Shown here one piece after another: positions 18,162-27,521 of a stretch of 64,000 nt of DNA. How positions within the stretch are numbered: the stretch's first letter is position 1; the number at the start of each line of letters is the position of its first letter. The notes under the pieces are model-generated. The model worked only from the letters and a program-made list of their open reading frames with translations. It searched no databases and was not told the DNA's origin. The position numbers and the translations under genes are program-made. The DNA comes from Marinobacter piscis (lineage in GTDB: Bacteria > Pseudomonadota > Gammaproteobacteria > Pseudomonadales > Oleiphilaceae). The stretch spans positions 310,001 through 374,000 of the forward strand of contig NZ_VCGX01000002.1 in assembly GCF_007671655.1 (NCBI RefSeq), in the 5' to 3' direction.

Positions 18162-18246
18162 GCTCCGGTGGTGGAATAGGTAGACACTGGGGATTTAAAA
18201 TCCCCTGCCGTATGGCGTGCCGGTTCAATTCCGGCCCGGAGCACCA
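18162..18246 (+). tRNA. tRNA-Leu, anticodon TAA
   Basis: The acceptor stem GCTCCGG pairs with CCGGAGC, followed by discriminator A and an encoded CCA. The anticodon stem GGGGA/TCCCC holds the loop TTTAAAA with anticodon TAA (reads UUA/UUG). The T arm GCCGG-TTCAATT-CCGGC is perfect, and a long variable arm is present as expected for the class II leucine tRNA. Confidence 0.97.
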
Positions 18247-18273
18247 TTAATCTCAAGTTTTCCTGCGTTGTTT

Positions 18274-18417
18274 TCAGGGAGCGTCCTGTTCAGGTAATGG
18301 CTGGATGCTATTAATGTCGCCTGTCGGGACCGCCGGATCATCACCCATGATGACGTAAATCCCACCTACGATGATGGCAATGGCAACAAGTGCTTTCAGT
18401 ATTCTGGAGTTCAGCAT
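18274..18417 (-). CDS. small single-pass membrane protein (47 aa)
   Basis: A 47-residue protein with one hydrophobic helix (LKALVAIAIIVGGIYVIMG) near the N-terminus and a short acidic C-terminal tail. A strong ribosome site (GGAGGAG, 4-5 bases away) supports the start at 18417 rather than the longer in-frame extension to 18525. I recognise no family. It lies alone between tRNA-Leu and the divergent enoyl-CoA hydratase gene. Confidence 0.6.
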   Translation of the reverse strand: MLNSRILKALVAIAIIVGGIYVIMGDDPAVPTGDINSIQPLPEQDAP

Positions 18418-18536
18418 TGGCTCCTCCTGCGTCTGAAATGATTGAATCTTCCTCAGGTTCGACAACCCGGATATCCTGTCCGATACTGATGCTTCTTCAT
18501 TTAATTTCCGGTTCCTGTCATACAAGGTAGTTAAAC

Positions 18537-19319
18537 ATGTCTGACCTGCTAACGCGTAACACTGACGACAACGGTATCACGACACTGACGCTCAATCAGC
18601 CTGAGCGGCGCAACAGCCTCTCCATGGACATGCTTGATGCGTTATCGCAAGCGCTTACAGATATTGAAGCCGATGGCGCCACGCGAGTCGTGGTTCTTGC
18701 TGCCTCTGGTAAAGTATTCAGCGCCGGCCACGATCTGAAAGAAATACGCGACCAGCTGGATAGCCAGGCCTTCCAGTTGGCGCTGTTTAACCGGTGCAGT
18801 GAGGTGATGCAGCAGGTTGTAAATCTCTCCAGGCCGGTTATTGCCCGTGTGGCAGGCGTGGCGACCGCAGCAGGCTGCCAGCTTGTGGCCAGTTGTGATC
18901 TGGCCGTGGCGGCGGATACAGCACGCTTTGCAACCCCTGGCGTCAACATTGGTTTGTTCTGCTCAACCCCTATGGTGGCCTTATCCCGCAATGTCTCCCG
19001 TAAGCATGCGATGGAAATGCTGCTTACCGGCGACATGATCAGTGCAACCCGTGCGGAACAGCTGGGCCTGATCAACCGTTGTGTAGATGAATCCGAACTG
19101 GATGAGGCTGTCTTTACCATGGCCCGCACGATTGCCGGGAAATCCGGGCATACGCTGAAGATAGGAAAGGGCGCGTTCTACAAACAGCTTGAAATGCCAC
19201 TGAACGAAGCCTACGCCTACACGGCAAGGGTTATGGCAGAAAACATGCGCGCTGACGACGCGCGGGAAGGCATCTGTGCGTTTCTCGATAAACGCGAGCC
19301 TGAGTGGAAAGACAGTTAA
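18537..19319 (+). CDS. enoyl-CoA hydratase/isomerase family protein (260 aa)
   Basis: A crotonase-fold protein with the N-terminal LNQPERRNSLSMDM, the CoA-binding/oxyanion segment SAGHDLKEIRDQ and the second oxyanion region ARVAGVATAAGCQLVASCDL. In the position of the second catalytic Glu of classical hydratases the sequence reads NIGLFCSTPM, so it belongs to the ECHDC3/EchA-like subgroup and may not be a typical hydratase. Cytoplasmic. Ribosome site AAGGTAG. No operon partner. Confidence 0.8.
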   Translation: MSDLLTRNTDDNGITTLTLNQPERRNSLSMDMLDALSQALTDIEADGATRVVVLAASGKVFSAGHDLKEIRDQLDSQAFQLALFNRCSEVMQQVVNLSRPVIARVAGVATAAGCQLVASCDLAVAADTARFATPGVNIGLFCSTPMVALSRNVSRKHAMEMLLTGDMISATRAEQLGLINRCVDESELDEAVFTMARTIAGKSGHTLKIGKGAFYKQLEMPLNEAYAYTARVMAENMRADDAREGICAFLDKREPEWKDS

Positions 19320-19427
19320 CAGTCGTTGCTTTAGTGTTTTACCAACCTGAGGCGGTTTTTCTTGATTATCGTTAAGACAGGGCTATGATTTAAGACAACA
19401 ACAATAAACCTTGCATGGAGCAGGCAA

Positions 19428-20237
19428 ATGCTTAAGGGACTAAGGCAAGCCAGTACTGGTGGGATAGTCGTTGTATCATTTGCGCTTATGCTCAGCGCGT
19501 GCGGCGGCGGCGATGATAGCGATAGCGGTGGTTCGGGCGGTCCGTCGACTGAGCTGAAGCCAGGTGTATACGACATTGGCACGGACATGGGTGGGGTCCT
19601 TAGGGAAGGGCTTAGCCTGATTAGTCCGACAACGGGCGAGTTTGTCTCGGGCTTTGTCGACAATGTAGAAGGTTCGGAGGTTAAAGCCTTTGCTTTCGGT
19701 AATATAAAGTTTTCCTCCGGAAAAATTTCAGGTTCCATCGTGGAATACAAAGCAACCCCTAGCCCATGGAAGCTAATCGAGGGTACTCTATCCGGAGACG
19801 TTGTGTCTTCTGAAAGGGCAGATCTGATCGCCTCAAAGAATGGAAAAGTGAATTCGATTAGTGTGCTTCTGCGAAGGTCGGGAGTTAGTGACTCGGGAAT
19901 AACCTTAGAGAAACTCTCTGCCACATATTCTACACCCGATAGCACGTCAGCTATAACGATAACTGAAAATGGCGAAATCACAGGAGACGCTCATTCCTGC
20001 AGCAACATCCTGGGAGAAGTTGTCATACCTGATACAAGTATTAATGTTTTTAAAGTGACCTACAAAGCTGAAGCTTTTAATTGTAGTGGGCTTCCCAGTG
20101 AAGAAGTGTTGGGCGATGACCTAAAGGGTGAATATTCTGGTCTTGGCACATTTGACGAGCATACCAACAAACTCATATTTTATACTCGCAACGACAACGA
20201 AAAAGTAGCGTGGATGTTCGAAGGTATAAGGCATTAG
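19428..20237 (+). CDS. putative lipoprotein of unknown function (269 aa)
   Basis: A signal peptide ends in the lipobox LSAC followed by a Gly/Asp/Ser-rich linker (CGGGDDSDSGGSGG), typical of exported lipoproteins. The mature part is predicted rich in beta strands and has two further cysteines late in the protein. I recognise no domain. Codon use and base composition are visibly more A/T-rich than in the neighbouring genes (many ATA, TTT, AAA codons), suggesting it may be a recent or fast-evolving acquisition. Confidence 0.6.
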   Translation: MLKGLRQASTGGIVVVSFALMLSACGGGDDSDSGGSGGPSTELKPGVYDIGTDMGGVLREGLSLISPTTGEFVSGFVDNVEGSEVKAFAFGNIKFSSGKISGSIVEYKATPSPWKLIEGTLSGDVVSSERADLIASKNGKVNSISVLLRRSGVSDSGITLEKLSATYSTPDSTSAITITENGEITGDAHSCSNILGEVVIPDTSINVFKVTYKAEAFNCSGLPSEEVLGDDLKGEYSGLGTFDEHTNKLIFYTRNDNEKVAWMFEGIRH

Positions 20238-20291
20238 CCACCTGTGCTTGCTGTTACAAATCCAGTGTGCAGCAAGCACAACCCTGATTCC

Positions 20292-20810
20292 TTAAAGTGT
20301 ATCCCGGCCAGGCGTTGGCTCGATGCAGTTCTGTTCCCCCAGCGTGAGGCGGTCTCCGGATTCAATTCCATTTGCCGCAAAAAAGCCTGCGTTCATTTCG
20401 ACCGCGATTATAAACTCGACTCCGGCAGGGTAGCTCGGGCAATCTGCCCCGCTAGAGGATGCACAAGGCTTCATGTGCCGGATGTTACCAATGACCCCGC
20501 TCTCATCCAGATAGGCGATATCCAGTGGAATGAGGGTCTGGTACATCCAGAAGCCATGGTTCGGGCTTTGCAGTTGCTGATACTGAAACAACATGCCCGA
20601 ATCACGGGCCAATGAGTCTCTACCCATCAGGCCTTTACGGCGCTCCTGTGGCGTCTGTGCGAGTTCCAGACTGACGTTGACTGCATCTGAATCCGTTACA
20701 AAGCATCCGGCGACAACCGGCAGTCCGGAAGCCGTTTCTGCGGCCCCGGAGCCGGCAGTACAGCCTGCCAGTAATGCCGAAAAATAAAGGAAGATGCAGT
20801 GGTTTCGCAT
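20292..20810 (-). CDS. DUF192 family lipoprotein (172 aa)
   Basis: The protein starts with a lipoprotein signal ([17 protein letters not shown]) and contains the DUF192 core: ELAQTPQERRKGLMGRDSL, an N-terminal hallmark, then GMLFQY and the LDIAYLDESGVIGNI block. DUF192 proteins are small beta-rich secreted proteins of unknown function. Its ATG overlaps the stop of the ABC permease gene (ATGA), so it is the third gene of the ABC exporter operon. Confidence 0.8.
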   Translation of the reverse strand: MRNHCIFLYFSALLAGCTAGSGAAETASGLPVVAGCFVTDSDAVNVSLELAQTPQERRKGLMGRDSLARDSGMLFQYQQLQSPNHGFWMYQTLIPLDIAYLDESGVIGNIRHMKPCASSSGADCPSYPAGVEFIIAVEMNAGFFAANGIESGDRLTLGEQNCIEPTPGRDTL

Positions 20811-21571
20811 CAGGGGCGCAACCGGTAACCGGTTTTGAAGATCCACCAGATACCTGCCATGCAGGCCAGCAGGAACATAAGGGTCATACCGACACTGATT
20901 CCGATATGCACGTCAGAAACACCATAGAATGCCCACCGAAACCCACTGATCAGATACACCACCGGATTAAAATAGCTGATGGCCTGCCAGATTTCCGGGA
21001 GCATATCGATGGAGTAGAAAGTGCCACCGAGAAAGGTCAGCGGGGTCACAATCATCATGGGCACAATCTGCAGTTTTTCAAAACCGTCGGCCCAGATCCC
21101 GATGATGAACCCGAACAGACTGAAGGTCACGGCCGTGAGTACCAGAAAGGAAAGCATCCACACAGGGTGCAGTACGCTGTAGTCCACAAACAGGCGTGCG
21201 GTTGCCAGTATGATCAGGCCCAGTATGACCGATTTGGAGGCGGCTGCACCCACGTACCCGAGTACCACTTCAACGTAGGATACGGGGGCGGATAAAACCT
21301 CGTAGATAGTGCCGGAGAATTTCGGCATGTAGATGCCGAATGACGCATTGGAGATGCTTTGCATCAGCAGTGACAGCATCACCAGCCCGGGAATGATATA
21401 GGCACCGTATTCGATGTTATCGATATTACCCATGCGCGAACCAATGGCGGAACCGAAAACAACAAAATACAGGCAGGTGGAGATGACCGGAGAGAGCACG
21501 CTTTGCATCAGAGTGCGTCCCATGCGGGACATTTCAAAATTGTAGATGGCTTTAATGCCGTAAAAATTCAT
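20810..21571 (-). CDS. ABC-2 type transporter permease, YadH-like (253 aa)
   Basis: This has six hydrophobic segments and the ABC-2 motif region ([41 protein letters not shown]), typical of the YadH/NodJ type exporters. With the upstream ATPase it forms a complete ABC-2 exporter in the inner membrane; the cargo is unknown. Twenty-four bases separate it from the ATPase gene, and it overlaps the DUF192 gene by one base. Confidence 0.88.
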   Translation of the reverse strand: MNFYGIKAIYNFEMSRMGRTLMQSVLSPVISTCLYFVVFGSAIGSRMGNIDNIEYGAYIIPGLVMLSLLMQSISNASFGIYMPKFSGTIYEVLSAPVSYVEVVLGYVGAAASKSVILGLIILATARLFVDYSVLHPVWMLSFLVLTAVTFSLFGFIIGIWADGFEKLQIVPMMIVTPLTFLGGTFYSIDMLPEIWQAISYFNPVVYLISGFRWAFYGVSDVHIGISVGMTLMFLLACMAGIWWIFKTGYRLRP

Positions 21572-21595
21572 GCCTTTCTCCCGTTAACCGCAACC

Positions 21596-22561
21596 TCACT
21601 CATGAACCAGCCCTACAAAAATTTCTTCCAGTGAGCTCTCCCGGGTGCGCAGGTCGCGATAATCTATGCCAAGGTCTCCGAGGGTTCGCAGTAAGCGAGC
21701 CACGCCAGCTTGTTCCTGCTGGGAGTCGAACGTGTAGATTAGCTCATGGCCGTCTTCGGAAAGCTCCACCGGCTCCAGCATGAGCTGTCCCGGGATTTGC
21801 TCCAGCCGGTTCTGCAGTTGCAGACGAAGCTCTTTTTTACCCAGCTTACTCATCAGCTGAGCCTTGTCTTCCACCAGAATGATTTCCCCCTGGCGTATAA
21901 CACCAATACGGTCAGCCATTTCTTCGGCTTCTTCAATGTAGTGGGTGGTCAGGATGATGGTGACGCCGTTTTCACGGAGCTTGCGTACCATTTCCCACAT
22001 ATCCCGGCGCAACTCTACGTCTACGCCCGCGGTCGGCTCATCCAGAAACAGGATCTGGGGTTCGTGGGAGAGGGCCTTGGCAATCATCAGGCGGCGCTTC
22101 ATGCCCCCGGAAAGGGTCATGATGCGGTTATTGCGCTTGTCCCATAGCGAAAGGGCCCGCAATACCTTCTCGATATGGCCGGGGTTGGGTGCTTTTCCGA
22201 ACAGGCCCCGGCTGAAAGACACTGCCTTCCACACGGTCTCAAAGGCGTCGGTGTTAAGCTCCTGCGGCACCAGCCCGATTAACTCACGGGCTTTGCGGTA
22301 GTCTTTTACTATATCGTGACCGCCCGCCTTTACTTCACCGGACGACATGTTCGCCAGGCCACATATGATACTGATCATTGTGGTTTTTCCGGCTCCATTA
22401 GGGCCGAGCAGGGCGAAAATCTCGCCGCGCTTTATTTCCAGGTTGATATTTTTAAGGGCCTGAAAACCACCCTCGTAAACCTTGTTCAGGTTCTTAACGG
22501 ATATGTCCGGCTGCACGACCGTGTCCTGTTTCTGAAGTGGGTCAGCGATAAAGCGTGGCAT
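21596..22561 (-). CDS. ABC transporter ATP-binding protein, YadG-like (321 aa)
   Basis: The ABC domain carries Walker [10 protein letters not shown], signature LSGGMKRR, Walker [13 protein letters not shown] and the H-loop [10 protein letters not shown], followed by a ~80-residue C-terminal domain usual for YadG/CcmA-type exporter ATPases. It is the first gene of a three-gene operon with the YadH-like permease and a DUF192 lipoprotein. Confidence 0.9.
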   Translation of the reverse strand: MPRFIADPLQKQDTVVQPDISVKNLNKVYEGGFQALKNINLEIKRGEIFALLGPNGAGKTTMISIICGLANMSSGEVKAGGHDIVKDYRKARELIGLVPQELNTDAFETVWKAVSFSRGLFGKAPNPGHIEKVLRALSLWDKRNNRIMTLSGGMKRRLMIAKALSHEPQILFLDEPTAGVDVELRRDMWEMVRKLRENGVTIILTTHYIEEAEEMADRIGVIRQGEIILVEDKAQLMSKLGKKELRLQLQNRLEQIPGQLMLEPVELSEDGHELIYTFDSQQEQAGVARLLRTLGDLGIDYRDLRTRESSLEEIFVGLVHE

Positions 22562-22659
22562 TTTCTCATGTATGGCGCCGATTTAGAAATCTTTGCCTTG
22601 AGCGGGATAGTGTCCATAATGCCCTGTGTTTTCAATACGGGATTCAACTGGGTATCGTT

Positions 22660-23121
22660 ATGTTTCGCACCATCGCAGTAGTGGGAGTGATTGCAGGGCT
22701 CATCCTGATCGCCTTTTTCGGCGCCGAAGGGCTCCGTAATGATCAAGAACATACGACGGAGACCAGCAAGCACGCCTGTGACCTGCTCGCAGGGCCTTGC
22801 GAATGGGAAACCGCCTCCGGGGCCTGGCAAGTCCGTCTGGAGATGGTTGGCGGTAGCAGCGCGGAAGCAGACTACCAGCTTACGGTTGATGCGCCTGCGT
22901 CACAGTCGCGCTTTCTCGCGGTCCTGCGTGGTGAGTCTATGTATATGGGCGAATACCCTGTGCCTTTAAAGCCAGGAGCGGATGGACAGTATTCTGCCAG
23001 ATTCTCGGCGCCCCTGTGCACGGAAGATGCAGCGATGATCTGGCGTATCGAGCTTCAGAACGGGCAGGAGCCTCTACCTGAACCTTCACCAATCAAACTG
23101 ATATTCCAGGCGCAGCATTAA
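22660..23121 (+). CDS. membrane-anchored hypothetical protein (153 aa)
   Basis: An N-terminal membrane helix (VVGVIAGLILIAFFG) is followed by a ~120-residue domain with cysteines at CDLLAGPCEW and LCTEDAAM, predicted beta-rich and outside the cytoplasm. I do not recognise the family. The start ATG at 22660 gives a clean membrane anchor; a longer frame exists but overlaps the divergent ABC gene. It lies 27 bases upstream of the cardiolipin synthase gene and may be co-transcribed. Confidence 0.6.
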   Translation: MFRTIAVVGVIAGLILIAFFGAEGLRNDQEHTTETSKHACDLLAGPCEWETASGAWQVRLEMVGGSSAEADYQLTVDAPASQSRFLAVLRGESMYMGEYPVPLKPGADGQYSARFSAPLCTEDAAMIWRIELQNGQEPLPEPSPIKLIFQAQH

Positions 23122-23148
23122 GACGCTCGTTTCCTTACAGGAAATCTG

Positions 23149-24579
23149 ATGACCATTATTCTGACACTGCATACACTTCTGGTTCTCACGTTTACCATCC
23201 GGATTCTGCTTCGTGATGACCTGTCACCTCCGGGTCGCCTCGCCTGGTTTGTTGTGCTTAACCTTTTGCCTTATTTTGGCAGCGCGATTTATTTCCTGTT
23301 CGGTGAAACCGATATCGGTAACCGGGCGGACGTGCGTCACAAGGAAATATTCCGTGAAATCCGGGCTAAAGCGTCCTGGTTTATGGGGGAGCCGGACAAT
23401 ACAGATAGCCTGATTGAGCCTACGTATCAGCCGGGTTTCCGGTATGCAGCCTCTATCAATGGCTTCCACCCATCTGCCGGGAACCGGGCGGAACTGATGA
23501 GTGATGGCGACGAAACCCTGACCCGGATGGTTGCCGATATTGATGCAGCGACAGACCATGTTCATGTTTTGTATTACATCTGGCTGGATGACCGCACGGG
23601 GCGGGCGCTTGCGGAAGCTCTGATGAGGGCGGCGCGTCGGGGTGTTACCTGCCGGGCTATGGCTGATGGGTTGGGCTCGCGCAAACTGATCAAGTCGGAA
23701 CTCTGGCAGCGCATGCAACAGGCGGGGGTGCAGCTGGCTGTAGCTTTGTCGCTGAAGCACCCCATTCGTACCATTCTCACCAGCCGCCTGGACCTTCGTA
23801 ATCACCGAAAAATCACTGTGATCGATTCCCGTATCACCTATTGCGGCAGCCGGAATTCGGCGGATCCGGAATTCGAAGTTAAAGCCAAGTATGCGCCCTG
23901 GGTGGATATTATGCTCCGGTTTACCGGGCCGGTTGTTGTGCAGAACCAGCTTTTGTTCGCCAGTGACTGGATGCACGCCACCAGTGAATCCCTGGATGGT
24001 ATTGCGTTATCCCGGGGACCGGTCGAAGGCGGGTTTCCTGCGCAAGTTATGGGAGTTGGCCCGACCGAGCGCCACGGCGCCACGCCACATCTCTTTGCCA
24101 ACCTGATTGCTTGCGCTCAGAGCGAGCTGACCCTGACCACCCCTTACTTTGTTCCGGATGCAACGGTACTGGAAGCGCTCTGCGCAGCTGCCTTTCGCGG
24201 GGTTAACGTGTCGCTGATTTTTCCCAAAAAGAATGACAGCTGGATTGTGGCCGCGGCCAGCCATAGTTATTATCACCGGCTGCTTGATGCCGGCTGCATA
24301 ATCTATGAGTTCGGGGAAGGGCTGCTGCACGCAAAAACACTGACCATTGACGGAAAAATCAGTCTGATTGGCTCGTCAAATCTGGATTTGCGCAGCTTTG
24401 ACCTGAATTACGAAAACAACATCCTGCTACAGGATGAGGCCACAACCCAGGCCATTGCCGGTCGTCAGCAGACTTACATCAGCCGTTCCGAGGTCGTTGA
24501 ACTGTCCACTGTTCTTCGCTGGCACTACCACAGGCGGATCTGGCATAACGTGATCGCAACCATCGGCCCGGTTCTGTAA
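23149..24579 (+). CDS. cls: cardiolipin synthase (476 aa)
   Basis: The enzyme condenses two phosphatidylglycerols (or PG with PE) to cardiolipin at the inner membrane. Two N-terminal hydrophobic segments (about 3-21 and 31-51) are followed by two phospholipase D HKD motifs, H219-R-K221...D226 and H394-A-K396...D401, each followed by the usual GS(S/R)N. The length and two-helix N-terminus match the ClsA type. The ribosome site AGGAAA is well placed. Confidence 0.93.
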   Translation: MTIILTLHTLLVLTFTIRILLRDDLSPPGRLAWFVVLNLLPYFGSAIYFLFGETDIGNRADVRHKEIFREIRAKASWFMGEPDNTDSLIEPTYQPGFRYAASINGFHPSAGNRAELMSDGDETLTRMVADIDAATDHVHVLYYIWLDDRTGRALAEALMRAARRGVTCRAMADGLGSRKLIKSELWQRMQQAGVQLAVALSLKHPIRTILTSRLDLRNHRKITVIDSRITYCGSRNSADPEFEVKAKYAPWVDIMLRFTGPVVVQNQLLFASDWMHATSESLDGIALSRGPVEGGFPAQVMGVGPTERHGATPHLFANLIACAQSELTLTTPYFVPDATVLEALCAAAFRGVNVSLIFPKKNDSWIVAAASHSYYHRLLDAGCIIYEFGEGLLHAKTLTIDGKISLIGSSNLDLRSFDLNYENNILLQDEATTQAIAGRQQTYISRSEVVELSTVLRWHYHRRIWHNVIATIGPVL

Positions 24580-24609
24580 AACTGTGGTACAAAACACTGG
24601 AAGTGCTTA

Positions 24610-26019
24610 ATGCGAAGAAGTTTAACAACAGGCAGTGTGCTTTTGGCGCTGTCTCTGGTTGCCGGGGAGGGCTTTGCCAGCCTTCCCGATACCCTCGTCC
24701 ATGTTAATAGTGTACCGGAAGGTACGGTGGGGCTGGGCGCGGCTGTGCGCAAAGGATCCAGTCCATACGTTGGGGTTAACAATATTTCCGGTGTGCTCAG
24801 TAGTGAAAAGGCAGATCTGGTTCCGCTTTACCTCTATGAAGGTAAGCATCTGTTTGTGCGCGGTACATCATTGGGGGCGCACCTTTTAAAGCATGACTGG
24901 CTGGAAGTTGACCTGTTGGCAAAGTATCGGTTTGATCGCCTCGAAGCCGATGCGAACACCTACTTTAATGGCCTGCGTGACCGGGACCAGACCGTGGATG
25001 CAGGCTTTTCCGCCACGGTTAACGGCAACTGGGGCGCGCTGTCTGCTACCTGGGTAAATGACATCTTTGGCACTCATAACGGCTATGAGCTGGATCTCAC
25101 TTATCGCTACTCCTGGAAATCCGGACGCTGGTCACTGACGCCGTTTGTCAGCTATATATACCAGGACAGTGATCTGACCGATTACTATTACGGAGTGGAG
25201 GAGCATGAGGCGCTTGATAACCGGCCTCTTTATCAGGCTGGCTCAGCGGAATTCTGGCGCTCTGGCCTGAATGTCTCCTACCGCGCCACCCCCAGACTGA
25301 TGCTGTTCGCTAACATGGCCTCTGAGCATGTTGATAGCGAAATCTCGAACAGCCCGCTGGTGGATGAGCCCCAGATAAACTCTGCGACCCTCGGCTTTGC
25401 TTATATGTTTGGTAACGCCTTGAACGATTCAACCAAACAGCCAAGCTCAGAACGCTCTGGAGAGTGGTCATGGCGCCTGAATTATGGGTACCAGGCAGAG
25501 GGCCCCTTTACCCGAACGCTGACTGGCGATCTGCGAAACAGTGACGACGTTGAGGCTTATGTGGGCGGGCTGACGTTCGGTAAATTGATTTCCGATGGCA
25601 AGTATATTGACTACTGGGGAAGGCTGTCTCTGAACCGTCGCTTCGAAAATGGCAACCAGAGTGATTTTGGTGAATACAACGCTTATGTAATGGCCATGAC
25701 CACTGCACATTCTCCATGGAGCCACGAAGAATGGTTTCGCTTTGGCATTGGTTTCGGCTTTTCCTATGCCTCCCGGGTTCCCTATATAGAAAAGGTGAAG
25801 CAAGCTGAGCGGGAGCGTAACACCTCCCATTTTCTTAACTACCTTGAAGGGCAGTTTGATGTGCCACTCCGGCTTATGTTTGATAACAAAGCCGTGAGAA
25901 ACTGTTACGTGGGTCTGTCGTTGTTGCATCGCTCCGGCATATTTGCCAAGTCAGACATTCTGGGTAACGTCTCGGGCGGCTCGGATATGGTGACCGGTCA
26001 CATCGAATGTAAGCGTTGA
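24610..26019 (+). CDS. MipA/OmpV family outer membrane protein (469 aa)
   Basis: A signal peptide (to FAS at about residue 24) precedes the MipA/OmpV hallmark VGLGAAVRKGSSPYVG, then alternating amphipathic strands (LTYRYSWKSGRWSLTPFVSYIYQ, ATLGFAYMFGN). The family forms small beta barrels that scaffold MltA with peptidoglycan synthases or act as porins. At 469 residues it is nearly twice the usual ~250: the canonical barrel ends near residue 275 and a second strand-rich half follows, suggesting a duplicated or second barrel. A terminal membrane-insertion Phe is not present; the protein ends in CKR. Confidence 0.75.
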   Translation: MRRSLTTGSVLLALSLVAGEGFASLPDTLVHVNSVPEGTVGLGAAVRKGSSPYVGVNNISGVLSSEKADLVPLYLYEGKHLFVRGTSLGAHLLKHDWLEVDLLAKYRFDRLEADANTYFNGLRDRDQTVDAGFSATVNGNWGALSATWVNDIFGTHNGYELDLTYRYSWKSGRWSLTPFVSYIYQDSDLTDYYYGVEEHEALDNRPLYQAGSAEFWRSGLNVSYRATPRLMLFANMASEHVDSEISNSPLVDEPQINSATLGFAYMFGNALNDSTKQPSSERSGEWSWRLNYGYQAEGPFTRTLTGDLRNSDDVEAYVGGLTFGKLISDGKYIDYWGRLSLNRRFENGNQSDFGEYNAYVMAMTTAHSPWSHEEWFRFGIGFGFSYASRVPYIEKVKQAERERNTSHFLNYLEGQFDVPLRLMFDNKAVRNCYVGLSLLHRSGIFAKSDILGNVSGGSDMVTGHIECKR

Positions 26020-26037
26020 AGAAAATACATTGACGTC

Positions 26038-27504
26038 TTAGCAGGTAGGCATGGTTTGCAGGGCCAGTTTGCGACGGATATATCGCCCGAGCGCATCCAC
26101 ACCGATGTTAAGCAGGGCGGTGATCAGAATCAGCACCATAGCCCGGTCAAAGCGGATGTTCTGGATTGCACTGTCTACATAAAACCCGAGGGTGTAGATC
26201 CCCAATATGCCGAGAATTGCAGTCTCGCGCATGATGATTTCCCACCGGTAAAACAAAAATGCCAGAAATGAATGGTATACACGAGGCACCAGTTCCCAGC
26301 TGTATCGGTTAAACCCGGTGGTTGCGTCGGCACGGAGTTGGATGGTGTTGGTTTGCCGGCCAATCAGGTGGCCAATAATGCCGCCATTGTGCAATGCCAG
26401 AGCCACAACCGCCGGTAGCATTGAGGGTCCCCAAAGCTGTAGAAGAATGTACGCCAGAATGTATTCCGGGGTGGAGCGCGCAATCACCAGAAACACATGC
26501 CCTGCCGTTCTCCGGACGGGGCCACCGAAATGATTTGAGATCAGAGGAAACGCGAGCAGGGTCAGAATCCCTGTGGCCGCCAGGGCAATCTGGGTCAGTA
26601 CAATGGTATTCCAGACTCCCGGCAGGGCCTCGTTAATCATCAGATCGTTCAGCCAGGGCATAAGGCCGGTCACGCCTTCGCCGCTGCGCAAGGGGGCCGG
26701 CACAATGTCTTCCGTGAAGAACCGCTGCACATTGCCCCAGATAATGGGCATGCCCTCACCAAGAAAGAAAGGCGCCCCGATGATGTAGACCGGCAGCAGC
26801 TTAGGTCGTACCCACAGCGGCATTGTGGCTATCAGCACGTAGAACAGAATGAGCATGGCGCCGGCATCGGAATACATGCCCTGGGAAAAGGACGATTCCA
26901 GATAAAAACCAAGTGTCGGCAAACCAACGAAACCAAGGATGGCACTGGAACGCAGCCCGCATTCGAGCCGGTATGCTGTGTATGTGCGCATCTTCACCCA
27001 GCAATCGGGAATCCGGGTATAAAGAAATGTGGTGACGATTCCGGTTCCGGGAGGCAGGGCACGGCCCGGGTCCGGGTCGGCTTCATCCAGAATTTCCGAA
27101 TATACTTTGGCGAAAATTCCGGCATAAGGAATGGCAATGGCCAGTACACCGGTGAGGGGATGAAAACCAAAGAACTGCAGAAAGATCAGTGCCCAGAACA
27201 GCTCATGAATAGCCCTGACGAACGCGCAGAAAATTCGCACAGGCAGAGACCGGTACACCAAAGCCAGCAGGAAGCCGGCGACGCCTCCAAGCACAACCCC
27301 GACGAACGCAAACGCAACGGTTCGCAAAAGCGCCGTAAGCAACCCTTCGGTGCTGAAAAAGCTGGGAGTTATAATACCCAGAAAGAAGTTGCCCAGATCT
27401 CGCCATGGATTAGAGGCCGTGATGGCAATATCGGCAAACAGAAGCCCGGCCAGTGCAATGGCTAAAAAAATAAAGCTGACTCGAACGGTCGGGGAAGTAA
27501 ACAT
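26038..27504 (-). CDS. fused ABC permease, PhnE-like double domain, for selenate/phosphonate-type uptake (488 aa)
   Basis: Two PhnE-like permease domains are joined in one chain. The first (about 50-240) and second (about 290-480) each contain the EAA-loop region, recognisable as GFVGLPTLGFYLESSF and GILGIYTLGFYVDSAI. Together with the upstream ATPase and binding protein this makes a full importer. The binding protein belongs to the putative selenate-transporter family, and the locus contains SelD and a SenB-like enzyme, so selenium oxyanion import is the likely role rather than phosphonate. Confidence 0.85.
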   Translation of the reverse strand: MFTSPTVRVSFIFLAIALAGLLFADIAITASNPWRDLGNFFLGIITPSFFSTEGLLTALLRTVAFAFVGVVLGGVAGFLLALVYRSLPVRIFCAFVRAIHELFWALIFLQFFGFHPLTGVLAIAIPYAGIFAKVYSEILDEADPDPGRALPPGTGIVTTFLYTRIPDCWVKMRTYTAYRLECGLRSSAILGFVGLPTLGFYLESSFSQGMYSDAGAMLILFYVLIATMPLWVRPKLLPVYIIGAPFFLGEGMPIIWGNVQRFFTEDIVPAPLRSGEGVTGLMPWLNDLMINEALPGVWNTIVLTQIALAATGILTLLAFPLISNHFGGPVRRTAGHVFLVIARSTPEYILAYILLQLWGPSMLPAVVALALHNGGIIGHLIGRQTNTIQLRADATTGFNRYSWELVPRVYHSFLAFLFYRWEIIMRETAILGILGIYTLGFYVDSAIQNIRFDRAMVLILITALLNIGVDALGRYIRRKLALQTMPTC

Positions 27505-27521
27505 GAAGCTGGCCGGCTTAC

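Noticed and set aside
19331..19981. Minus-strand frame opposite the lipoprotein
   Set aside because: The plus strand has a perfect signal peptide and lipobox; the antisense product is Ser/Pro-rich without a domain.
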